A stretch of DNA of 64,000 nt, taken from assembly GCF_020509005.1 (NCBI RefSeq), contig NC_063012.1, positions 8,804,001 through 8,868,000 of the forward strand, in the 5' to 3' direction. Positions 37,965 through 48,700 of this stretch are shown one piece after another (within the stretch, counting starts at the first letter, position 1; every line of letters starts with the position of its first letter). A program made the position numbers and the translations under genes. The DNA comes from Fulvia fulva. Lineage: Eukaryota > Ascomycota > Dothideomycetes > Mycosphaerellales > Mycosphaerellaceae. The notes under the pieces are model-generated. The model was not told the DNA's origin. It did no database searches and saw only the letters and a list, made by a program, of their open reading frames with translations.

Positions 37965-37977
37965 GATAAGGTATATA

Positions 37978-38427
37978 ATAGGGCGTAAACGTATTAATAC
38001 CTTAGAATCGAATAAGTTCTATAAAGAAGAGAAGATAAGAAAGCCGTAAAGCCGCGATAAAGTAAACGTCGAGGTCAGGGTCTAGGGTCCGGGCGCGCTA
38101 GTATACTAGGTTACGTAACACCAAGTATAGCCTTACGAGGTAAACCGTAATAAAACGTATAGAAAGTAAGGTACCCCGAAGGTACCTTTTTAACTTTTTA
38201 ATACCGTTACTCCGGTATTACCTATTAGAGCCTTATTATACCTTATATAGTACAAGCTCTATTGTAGATAGCCTAGTATATTACGCTACTAACTAGTATC
38301 TTTTACTCCCTATAGGCGGAGCGAGCTCTCTTACTATTTGCCGGAGCGAAATAACTTAGTATAGAGCAATTATCGGACAATTTAATAAAGTTGAGCGGAC
38401 GACAATAAGTTTATACGATAGGACATA
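37978..38427. mobile_element. Unidentified RIP-degraded repeat, right part
   Basis: Continues the repeat of 36,298-37,245. It contains two short hairpin-capable stretches near 38,170-38,215 (GGTACC pairs, and AATACCG with CGGTATT). The RIP-type composition fades by 38,400-38,550. No coding signal seen. Confidence 0.4.
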
Positions 38428-38545
38428 AGGCTACCCCTAGATTGAACTTAGGACCTCTAATGTTTGCTAGTAGGTGAGATAGTTGTACGCCTAAGTGAAA
38501 GCCCGTGTAACGGGACTATTACCTGAGCCATCTCACCGGCAATAG
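38428..38545 (-). repeat. tRNA-like (SINE-like) sequence at the repeat/gene boundary
   Basis: On the minus strand GGTGAGATGGCTCAGG resembles a tRNA 5' end with an A box, and GTCCTAAGTTCAATCTAGG downstream resembles a T arm with a B box, about 80 bases apart. GGTGAGA (38,531-38,537, minus) can pair with TCTCACC (38,473-38,479, minus). The arrangement does not fold as a normal tRNA, so it is at best a tRNA-derived repeat or a pseudogene. Confidence 0.3.
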
Positions 38546-40066
38546 TCACACAATCTATACCTTATTATATAGGTAACAATGGCAGCAGTGAAAGTGAGGA
38601 GTGAAAGAAGGGGTAGAAGGCTCACCTCACTCACCTCAGCTCACTTCACTTGAAACACCTGACTCACCCTCACTACAGCAGTAGTAATACCGAGGGCCTG
38701 ACGTCACTGCTATAGGTAGGGGGGGTGGTTATGACAGAGTGCACGCGATCACATGGGAATCAGCTCATTCACTCCAGCACACGAGCTGAGGGGGTGTGTC
38801 GCGATCCGAGCGTGCACATAGGCAACAGCCTATTATCAAAGCTTGAGGCCACGTACGCCAAGAATCAGGTGACTGATTCGTCACCTGCAGCCTCTTCAAG
38901 AGCAACACTTGTCTATTCTAGATAGACACATGCAATACACAACCTGCTTTTGAAACACCCTTTATGAGCCCGTACAATAACTTCCCACACAAATAACGTG
39001 ATAGAATGGCGTACAGTACAGCGTGGGATGTGGCTCAGATTCCTGCGTGGAACAGTCAAGTCTTCCCTGCCCCACTCGTTGACACCCGGACTGCAGTATG
39101 ATTCGTCGGGTAGGTAGCTCTATATAGAGTTGGCCGCCAAAAGCAGCCCCGTTCTGCTTTGCCGACCGCTGAGCACATTTCATGCACCTCCGACTACCTA
39201 CCAGTACCCTTTCAGTCGGCCTAATCGGAGTAATATACCTGTGAACCTGCTGTCGAACCGCTGAAGCTGTGTCGCAGACTTTGCTCCAAGCCCTACTGGC
39301 ATCTCGATCTCGTGGCACCCAAAAGCCTATCTTCTTTGTCAGATGGACCATGGGGGCGCCTGGATTGTTCTCCGCTGCCATCGGGGCTTTGGCGTTAGTA
39401 GTTTGCTGTGGCGCAATCGCTCACGTCCGTTGAGCGGACTGTTTCAAATGCAGGCAACGCCTCTTGAGAGCGTGGGGCATGCAGATCGTGAATCATTTGT
39501 GTGTTATACTGACCTACACTTCCCATGCGAGCGTCGTCGTTGATGTGGCAGCTTCGCAGTGCCTCCTTGTCGACGTGAGGCTGCGCAAGACATAGCTACA
39601 ACTCGCTGACACCAGAGTTGGCGATGCATAGCTGCAGCTTTTCGATGAGTCCCATGCGCAGATTTGGAATGTAGGAACCAATCCGTTAGCTCGAGCGTAT
39701 AAGTTTATAGGTCCGCTATGCCAGCGTCTGAGCTTGTCATGCGTCTGTTTGCATACTACGCGAGGTAGCGACCATTGTCAGCACAGTGACTTGCAACGCT
39801 CCGATACCGAGATTCTCGCCTTTGGTGGGATTAGAGCCGGCGTTGCGGTTCTGTATTGGTACAGCATCTACATTCCTTCCGTGCAAAAGATTCCCAATGT
39901 ACTTTTTCTCGATAAAGGAAACCCAGAACTGTAATGTCCCTTCACACCAGCCAAGATATGGCCAGATCAGGGTATAGCGCTAGTCGCGCAACCCATTCCA
40001 CACCTGTTTCGCTCTGAACGCCGATGCTATAGACAAGCAAGAAAAAGATTCGCCGAGGAAACATCG
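38546..40066. other. Intergenic, normal composition, no supported gene
   Basis: Dinucleotide use returns to normal here. Short open frames (for example 38,962-39,381 minus, 139 codons) have no recognisable motif and no conserved-looking composition. The right part should hold the 3' UTR of the G-gamma gene. A 38,580-38,690 stretch is rich in CTCAC/GTGAG words. Confidence 0.4.
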
Positions 40067-40467
40067 CTACATTACGGAGCAGCAGCCATTCGATTGTTGA
40101 GGTGCATATGGGTCTTCGCGTTTGTCGATGGTACCCCAGCGGCTTGGTACCATGAAATCCTACATGGGAAACCGTGTTAGTGTGCTCTGGCGTTCTCGCA
40201 ACACGGCTCTCGATGGTGTGTACCTTTGGCTCTTTGTCCGTAAATGCTATCAAGCTGTGGGCAAAGTTAGCGGGTCTGATCATGCGGCGAGCACTTCGCA
40301 GTGGAAACATACTCCATCGCAGCCTCAGAAACAGGTATTCTCCTGCGGTTCAGATCCTCCTGCAGCCTCTGGTTCAGCTCCGTCAACCGTCTCAGCTTGA
40401 GTTCGGCCATTGACTGCTTCTTAGTCTTGCCATTGTCGTTGGTGCGGATCTCATATGGTGTCGACAT
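40067..40467 (-). CDS. STE18: Heterotrimeric G-protein gamma subunit, three exons
   Basis: Gamma subunit of the heterotrimeric G protein. It pairs with G-beta and anchors the dimer at the plasma membrane for pheromone and nutrient signalling. Exons on the minus strand are 40467-40313, 40254-40224 (only 31 nt) and 40159-40067. Introns are 58 and 64 nt, begin GTATGT and GTACAC, have CTAAC branch sites, and end in AG. The joined frame encodes 92 residues, usual for fungi. The N-terminal helix contains KQSMAELKLRRLTELNQRL, the conserved G-beta-binding coiled coil. The C-terminal part has KDFMVPSRWG and DKREDPYAPQQ, then ends CCSVM, a CaaX box with an adjacent Cys for palmitoylation. ATG at 40,465-40,467 is the only sensible start. 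It is the host gene closest to the repeat block, divergent from eIF3a. Confidence 0.93.
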
Positions 40468-41563
40468 GGTGATCTCGCGGCGAAATGGAGTCTCGGGCGA
40501 ACGCTCAAGAGTGATATGTATGCGGGGGTGTGCTCGCGCCGGAGTGATTAGCGGAATGTTGATGTTCGATGTCGGTTGCTGAGAGTATGTTTGTGCGCAC
40601 GCAGAGGGAGGTTATTATTTGCGGCGGGCGGCGGTCGTGTCGTGTGAGCTATGTATGGGTATCGGTATGTTTGATGCGATGCGCTGGCAATCGCAGCCGG
40701 CGGTCAAGACGATTAAGGCTCGGTCGGGAGTGGTGATGCAGGACGAGTTAATCGCATGCGACAGACTGCGCGCAATCAGCACGCATTCTCGTGGCTCAAG
40801 TGTGGTTCGTGCAACGTGCCTGCGTGCCTTGGGTGCTCACGGCGCCCTCCCTGCAGCGCTGTCTATCGCGCTTCCCTAGCTGCGGCGCGGCAGTGGAGAC
40901 GGCGGAAAGGCGAAGGAGGGGAGAGCACAATAGGGTATGGCTGTGTGTAGTGGTGTAAGGAGCGAATGGACGGGGACGGCACGTGAGCAAGCCGCAGAGT
41001 TGAGTCAAAGATGCTGTTGGGCGATGGCGGTGGTGTGGTGTGGTGTGGTGCTTTGCCGCGAGCAGCAGTCAGATGAATGGAGCGCAATGCGCGAGCCTCT
41101 GCTTGAATGCGGTTAGCCGGTTTTCGCTGCTCGCTTACAGACGCAGGCCATCAACAATTGGAGCGTGTCTCACCGATATTCCACTGCAACGAGCCTCGCG
41201 TGTCCCTCTCAGCACTCTTGTGGGCCCATGTGAGGAGCGTTCGGCGTGTGGTGAACGTGGTGAGTGTATGCTCTTGTGCAACCAATTTCCCCGTAGCAGG
41301 GATCGCAGTCATGACAGTCCAGGCCAGTCCCCGTGATCTGACAATCTCTCCCCGTGCTGCCGTGCCAGGACTTTTCGCGCTTTTGCCAAGCCGCGCTCTT
41401 TCCTTTGCTTTGCTACGCACAATTGCAAGCCCGTGACGTCCAGACAGCTGAACCGCATCCCATCCACGCGAACGGCCACACCGCGTGCACCACCACCGCC
41501 GCCATCACCAAGTCCTTCACCTGATCGCAGCGTCTGTGATCAGCATCGAGGAGGCAGCCCAGC
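40468..41563. promoter_or_regulatory. Divergent intergenic region between G-gamma and eIF3a
   Basis: About 1.1 kb holding the upstream regions of both divergent genes. Many short frames cross it on both strands, but none has recognisable content. There are GT-rich (41,030-41,050) and CCACC/GCC-rich (41,480-41,520) stretches; the latter probably lies in the eIF3a 5' UTR. Confidence 0.5.
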
Positions 41564-44500
41564 ATGCCTCCTCCACCGCACACGCGCCCTGAGAATGTTC
41601 TCAAGCGCGCGCAGGAACTCATCGGCGTGGGCCAGCAGCAGGCGGCCTTGTCCATTCTCCACGAACATGTCACCTCCAAGAGGACGCGGAACAGCACCAT
41701 CGCGGCCCTGGAGCCGGTGATGCTGCTGTTCGTCGAACTATGTGTAGATCTGCGGAAAGGCAAGTCTGCCAAGGACGGCCTCTACAACTACAAGAACACC
41801 AGCCAGAACACCAATGTCGCCACCATCGAGCTGGTCTTCCGCCGCTTCATCGAGCTCGCTGAGCAAAAGGTCACCGAGGCCCAGACAAAAGCAGACGAGA
41901 TCTCAGCGCAGGGCGCCACCACCGAGACTACCGATGCCTCCCTGGCGAACGTCACCGATCTGGAGGCCATGGAGACACCGGAGTCTATCCTCCTCTCTAC
42001 AGTCTCCGGCGAACAGTCAAAAGACAGAACAGATCGGGCAATCGTCACCCCGTGGCTAAAGTTCTTGTGGGAAACATACCGCACAGTCTTGGATATCTTC
42101 AAGAACAATGCACGACTCGAGGTCATGTACCAGACCACCGCCCATCAGGCTTTCCAGTTCTGTCAGAAGTACACCCGCAAGACCGAGTTCCGCCGTCTTT
42201 GCGAGCTGCTTCGCAACCACTTGCAGAACGCTGCCAAGTACTCTCAGCAGGTCCATGCCATTAACCTCAGCGATCCTGATACACTTCAGCGCCACCTTGA
42301 CACCAGATTTCTACAGCTGAACGTCGCCGTTGAGCTCGAGCTGTGGCAGGAAGCTTTCAAGAGTGTCGAGGACATCCACACTCTACTGAGCCTGTCAAAG
42401 AGAGCACCAAAGAACTCCATGATGGCCAACTACTACGAGAAGTTGACTCGCATCTTTCTGGTGAGCGAGAACTACCTCTTCCATGCTGCTGCATGGAGCC
42501 GGTACTACAATCTCCTCAACCTCTCAGCCCGTCAGGTTGGTGCCGGTGCATCCAAGAAGGACAACCCTAGCAACATTGGCGACACCGACCTCTCCAAGGC
42601 AGCGTCATATGTTCTGCTCTCGGCTCTATCCATCCCAGTCATCAGCACATCCCGGTCACGAGGTGCTCTTATCGACGTTGATGCTGCTCGGAGCAACAAG
42701 AACGCTCGTTTGACCAATCTTCTTGGCATGGCAACTGCCCCATCTCGTGCCATTCTCTTCAAGGATCTCCTCAACAAGGACATTCTCCGCCGTGCCAAGC
42801 CAGAGATTCGCGAACTTTACAACATCCTCGAGACGGATTTCCACCCTAAGTCCATCTGCGAGAAGGTGTCACCAATCCTCTCACAGATTGGCGCCGATGA
42901 GGAGATGCAGAAGTACGTCTTGCCACTGCAGCAAGTCATCCTCACTCGCTTGTTCCAGCAGCTGTCACAAGTGTACACCGATGTCAAGCTGGAAGATGTG
43001 CTGGCTCTGGCACAATTCCCAGACCCATTCCAAGTCACCACAGCTACCATCGAGAAGTTCATCATGAATGGTTGCAAGAAGGGTGACTTGTCCATTCGCA
43101 TCGACCATTCCACCGGGATCCTGACCTTTGATTCGGATGTCTTCTCATCAGCAAAGGCAATGCACCCAGGGTCTGGAGCTGGCTCTGCTGAAGCTGATGC
43201 TTCCTCGGTCCAGCGTCTGCAGAGCACACCTGCTGAGATCGTCCGCTCCCAACTTTCGAGACTTTCAAAGGCTTTGTACATTGCTGCGCAGTACGTCGAC
43301 CCTAGCTTCAACAAGGACCGACAGAACGCACGCACTGCCGCGCTCAAGCGCGCCGAGGCAGGCTTCGAACAGGAACATGCCGAACTTGTCGCTCGCCGTG
43401 AAACCATTCAGAAGAAGAAGGAGACCGCTGCGAGTGCACAGCTCGCACGTCAACGTGAGGAGGAACAGAGGCGCAAGGCACGACAACAAGAGCTTCAAGC
43501 CGCCGAGTCTGAGCGACTGGCCCAGGAGACAAAGGACAGAGAGGAACGTCGTCTGGCGGCCGAGCGCAAGAAGGTCCAACGTGAGGAGGCGGAGAAGCAG
43601 CTCAACGAGCTAAAGAAGGGCGTGAAGGGCGTCGACATCTCGGGCATCGACATTGACGATCTTGATTCTGGTCGAATTCGCATGCTAAAACTCCAAGCTT
43701 TGGAACGCGAGAAGAATGAAATCGGTGAGAAGCTTCGCATTGCAGGCAAGCGCATCGACCATCTGGAACGTGCCTACCGCAAGGAAGAAATCAAGCACCT
43801 TGGCGAAGATTACGACGCTCAACGCGAACGTGACCTGAAGGCCTACGAAGAGTCTAAGGCAGAGACATTGACCACCGCCGAACAGAAGCACAAGGAGGAA
43901 GTCGCCCTCAAGCACCGACTCAGCCGTCTGGTGGGACAATATGAGACTTTCAAGCGCGACATAACCCAGCAACGTCATGCCGACTTCGAGAAGCGTCGCA
44001 AGACTGCGGAACGTGAGCTCAATGCTAAGATGGAGCAACGACGTCGTGAGGTACGGGAGAAGAGGGCTGCGGAGAAGCGTCGCGCTGCGGAGGAAGAGCG
44101 TGCGCGAATTGAGGAAGAGGAGCGCGCACGAGCGGAGGAAGAAGAAGCTGCCCGTGCGGCTGAGGAGAAGAGAATCAAGGATGCTGAAGCCAAGGCAGAG
44201 GCAGAGAAGCGCAGACAGGAGCGTGCGGAGACTGCCCGAAAGCAAATGGAGCGTGAGGAAGAAGCTGAGCGTCGTCGTCTCGAGCGCAAGCAAGGAGGCA
44301 CTGCAGCGCCACCATCTCGATCCTTCGAGCGAGCACCCGAGCGAGCGCCAGAGCGTGCAACAGAACAACCATCAGCCGGCGGGCCACCGCGCCTTGCCCT
44401 GGCTGGCAGCAAGCCAACGTGGCGCGAACGTGAGGCTGCGAAGGCTGCCCAGCAAGCAGCTGGCGGTAGCGATGATGTATCTCCTGCCCCTGCTGCCGAC

Positions 44501-44863
44501 CCTGCTGCCGCCCCAGTCGCCGAGCCAGCCGCTCCACAAGAGGATCAGCCAAAGCGATCTGGCTATCTGCCACCCGCGCTCCGAGGCAAGCAGCCCGGCG
44601 CAGACTCCGCGCCACCTCCACCAGCAGAGAGAGGTGAGCGAACTGAGAGATGGGCACCGCGTCCACGTCAAGGTGAGGGTGAGCGACCTCCTCCAGAAGG
44701 CGACAGGGGTGATCGATGGGGATCTCGTCGACCGCAGGCTGATGGGGACCGACCTTCGGGAGATACACCTCCACCTCGTACTGGTGGCGGGTACAAGCCT
44801 CCTGCTGCTCGCACAGGCGGTGCCGGCGGCGGAGCGTACAGGCCACCGGGCGCACGCTAAAAG
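41564..44863 (+). CDS. TIF32: Eukaryotic translation initiation factor 3 subunit A (eIF3a)
   Basis: Largest scaffold subunit of eIF3, which binds the 40S ribosome and recruits mRNA and other initiation factors. The single open frame of 1,098 residues matches the fungal length (about 950-1,100). It starts [20 protein letters not shown], the conserved N-terminal helix with the helical-repeat region after it. A PCI-type region follows at roughly residues 300-510 (containing [20 protein letters not shown]). From about 590 to 920 a long charged coiled coil carries the spectrin-like segment ([14 protein letters not shown]). The tail is rich in Arg, Pro, Gly, Ala and Glu and ends YRPPGAR. No intron is needed. 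The ATG at 41,564 agrees with the family N-terminus. Confidence 0.96.
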
Positions 44864-45745
44864 ATGATAGAAGCATACTGTTTCCGGCGTTGATTGCAGG
44901 CATTCGACAGATGGCTTGAGCTCCGGGGACAGAGCATGTTGTTAGTCGGTGTTGCGCAACGGTGCATAGTGTATTGAAGGGAATGAAAGTAGTGCCGTCA
45001 CGACTACACTCAGTGCAATTGTGTCATCCCCCTTCGTCCGTCATACCTTGCTGCGGATCTTTCACGGCTGCATATGTTATCGTCAGCGGTCAGGTGCAAC
45101 CTGTATCACATGCACATGCCATGATGTCGCCGCCGCAGCCGCAGCCCTGCAGATCCACACTTCTGTGAGCTTCCTGCAGGGGTCATACAGTATGCCCCTC
45201 TATGCTCATGCTGGACAGGTAACCTTCTCGTTGCTCGCGCTGTCAACACTCACGCTGCGTGTTTCCAACTGTACATTGACCTTGACCCTGATCCGCCGAA
45301 ACACATCGCAACCGCTGGTAGTGACAAATGCCAGAGACCGCAATACCGGAAGCGAGTGCCACGTGAACGTGAGGCAACAAAGACCCCGCGTTCCGTCGAC
45401 GGCGCATCCAGCATCCAGCAGCCCTGGAGTCGGTCGATGCGATAACACCAGCAAGCATCCGGCCACAGAACGCTCTTGCCAACAACACATATCCGGACAA
45501 CCGATCTCAGCCTGCGGGCCGTCAGTCAGTGTATAGCCCGAGCAACGGCAAGCACGCGCAGTCGTCACGGAGCCGACATCAGGCGGACTTGCTCTCAGAC
45601 ACAACCGGTTGGTCACGCCGCATCGGCTGCTTGCCACTTGCGACTCTCGTTCTTGCTCTGCAACACTCGTCCGCATACCTACGAACTGCTCAGGCACCGT
45701 CTCTCCCGACAACACCGAACGCCTACGTTCCGTCCATCAGACTGG
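44864..45745. other. Intergenic between eIF3a and the WD40 gene
   Basis: Should contain the eIF3a 3' UTR and the promoter and 5' UTR of the next gene. The open frame of that gene extends upstream to 45,476 without a stop, but this part begins with a non-ATG codon and has no family-like content, so I read it as leader. The minus-strand open frame at 45,206-45,715 looks incidental. Confidence 0.45.
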
Positions 45746-48700
45746 ATGCCCTCCGCCAACGATTTTGATCCCCACTTCGACAACACCGACGAGCAGCCAC
45801 CAGTCGTTGCGGCCCAGCCAGCCGCCGAAACAGAGGATCTGTGGGCAGTCAGCAAGTCGCCGCCAAAGACTACGGGCAAGAAGAAGAAGGGAAAGAAGCA
45901 TGCCGCTGCCAAGCAAAAGATCATCGAGGATGGGGAGGATTCGTCGCCATATCCCACGTCGATAACGCCTTCTCCTCCGAATACAGACCATGGCATGAAG
46001 TTGCAAGCTACAAGCACGCTGCATCCAACTCCCATGCCAGAACAGCCTTCTGCTCTGCCTGTATTTGAGGACCTACCCCTTGTAGACCTGGATGACGATC
46101 CGCCCGGAGAACAGGAGGTCGCGATCATACCAGAACCCAGAGCACCTTCAACGCCACCACCATCCGTCTCACCAATAGTACGATCGCCGCGGCCGGCTCC
46201 AGCTAGGCCCGTACCACCAGAGACACCACCCAGTCGACCAGTGAGTCTACACGGTGCCTCTAAACGCGATCGCAAGAACAGCCTGGCTGGTTATCGGTCG
46301 CCTGTGATCTCAACACAGCAAACTCACCCAAGACGTGAGTCTCTCGGTGTCCCACGGTCGCGCTTCGTGGACCCTCCACCGCCTCACCTGCCACAAGCAC
46401 ATTACTTCGGCCTCCCAGATCTGGGCATTATGAATTTTGGGCAGAAGCAGGAGGCTGGGAAGGCGGCCGGATCTGATCGTCACTGCTGTAAACTTGACAC
46501 ATTTACAGACGCTGGTGACGAGCTCTCGGCAAGGAAGTCTAGAGATGCAATTTTGGTGGGCTGTGAAGGTGGCCTGGACGTCTTCCGAATATTGCCAAAC
46601 AAGCTAGAGATAGTCGGTCGCTTGGAAGGACTGCGAGGTGCTGTCATTGGTGCAAAGATCCTGCCGCATACGGATCGAACGGACGGCATACAAATTCTGC
46701 GGCCTTTGATCGCCGTCGTGATCCATGGACGTATGCTCGATGATCGCCGAGATCCAAGTCCTGAAGGCGAGGGGGCAGATGTCCACGAGACCGCTACGCC
46801 AACTCACTTTCAGACATCAGTAGATGTGTACTCATTGCAGACACAGGTCTATGTCGCTACTCTGTACAGCAGTCCCCCTATGGCAATTGAGCAGCCAGTT
46901 GTCGGACAAGTCTCCTCGCTACCCGATCCTCACGGCGACCTTGAGATTGACGCCAAAGGGCACTTCATTACGGTCAGCTCTGGCAAAAGCGGCGAAGTGT
47001 TCATCTACACTCAAGGCTCGGTCGGTGGCGTCGATGACACGCGCTTCCGATGCATTGGCAAGTTCTGGACTTCAATCCAGAAGTCGATGAGCACGCCTCC
47101 TGCTCGGCCAGCTAATGCCGACGCCAACACTTCCGTGGAAGTAAAGGAGGAAGCACGCAAGCCGCTCTATAGCTTGAGCCGACGGTGGCTAGCAATTGTA
47201 CCACAAACCTCCACCTCTAGCATCTCGATACAAGGCGTTGCTACGACCTCGAGAGTCAACCGGCAACCGCCAGGTATTACCACACATGCTGCACCGCCGC
47301 CATCGTTGGTGAGCTGTGAAGTCGTTGGAACCGATGTGGAGGGGACATGGAGCCGTCTCGGTCGCCAGGCAGCTCAGGGACTGGTCAAGTATTCTCAAAG
47401 AGGTTTTGAGATGGGCCTCCAAGGCTGGAAAGAGCTCACTCAACCATCACCACCTGGTGGTCGTCAGGCTCACAATCGCTCTTCGAGCAAGGATGACCTG
47501 TTCCCACCTACCAAGGCACCCATAGATGACCCAACGCGGCTGGTCAAAGAGCCTGCACTTGTGTCAATCATTGATCTGGAGAGTCTATTGATGTATGAGG
47601 AACACAGGCCCAAGCACATCTCGCCGCCAATGGCAACCTTCGCCCTGGTAGAGGGCTGCAATTATCTGTCGCTCTCATCCGTCGGCACTCGTTTACTCAC
47701 AGCTAGTCGGAAGGGTGAGATCTCAACTATCTGGGATCTGGCGCAGGTTGCCCATGGTGTTCCATTGACCGACAACGCTTCAGATGATGAGTCCAGCACA
47801 AGTCCGTGTGTGAAGCAAGTACTTCGTATCGCTCGCAACAGTCCATCAACAATCCTGGATTGTGCGTGGTCGATGGATGACGACGCCTTGGCTGTGTTTA
47901 CCGCACACGGAACAGTCCATCTTCACGAGGTCCCGCGTAGACCGACTCGAAAGCGAAAACGTGCTAGCGCTCCGGTTGTCGAGAAAGCAGACGCCACTGT
48001 CAGTGTATCGGCGGGCATGTCACCACCAAGTGCCAATCAAGGCTTTCTTGGGAGCATCAAGTCGAGCTGGCAGACGGTCAGCACCCAAGTGCACTCTATC
48101 AGGACGAGCAACGCCTCGTCGACACTCGGTCTTCCTACCACGTTTGCTGGTTTCCGAGAGACTGCCGCGGCAGGGGGAAGTGCTGCGTCTCGTGCTGTAG
48201 CGAGAGGCCTCAGTCAAGGCTACACTGCCGCTAAGGGTGGCGCAAGTGATTACTGGCATGCCGACGACAACAAGATACGACACGCCAAAGAGCTGCAGGA
48301 GCCATTCTCGGACAAGTCCATGCGATGGATCAGACGAAACAACACGACTTCTGTAGCGGTCGCCTGTGGTGGTAGCGTCCATATACACCCTGTACAACGT
48401 GTGACGCGACGCAAAGGCGATGCCATCGTCAGCGGACTCAAACACGAAAGATATGCTCGCAAGGCTTTTCCGCTACCGTATATTACAACACGGTCAGAGG
48501 CAGGGGGCCTACAGAGCCTCAGAGCGAATCCCTGCACCGATCAAGGGCCCCATGGGTTCTGGAGCCTGCGATCATCCATATCTCCGCCACACACTGGTCG
48601 GAAGTCGAGCTTGCAGACTGGGCAGTTTCCGCGCAGCAAGGCAAACGACGTTGAGACCAACCCACCGTACTGCCCCTACCACATTGACTCACGAGTAAGC

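Noticed and set aside
1..38400. AT-rich centromere or rDNA as explanation of the left block
   Set aside because: GC content stays moderate with abundant CpG, retroelement domains are readable throughout, and no rRNA sequence is present.
38962..39381. 139-codon minus-strand open frame with ATG
   Set aside because: No recognisable motif, Cys/Arg-rich chance-like composition, and no neighbouring exon; not enough to call a gene.
43685..44368. Long Leu-rich minus-strand open frame within eIF3a
   Set aside because: It is the antisense shadow of the Glu/Arg-rich coiled coil of eIF3a.
45206..45715. 169-codon minus-strand open frame upstream of the WD40 gene
   Set aside because: Overlaps the probable 5' leader of the WD40 gene and has no conserved-looking content.
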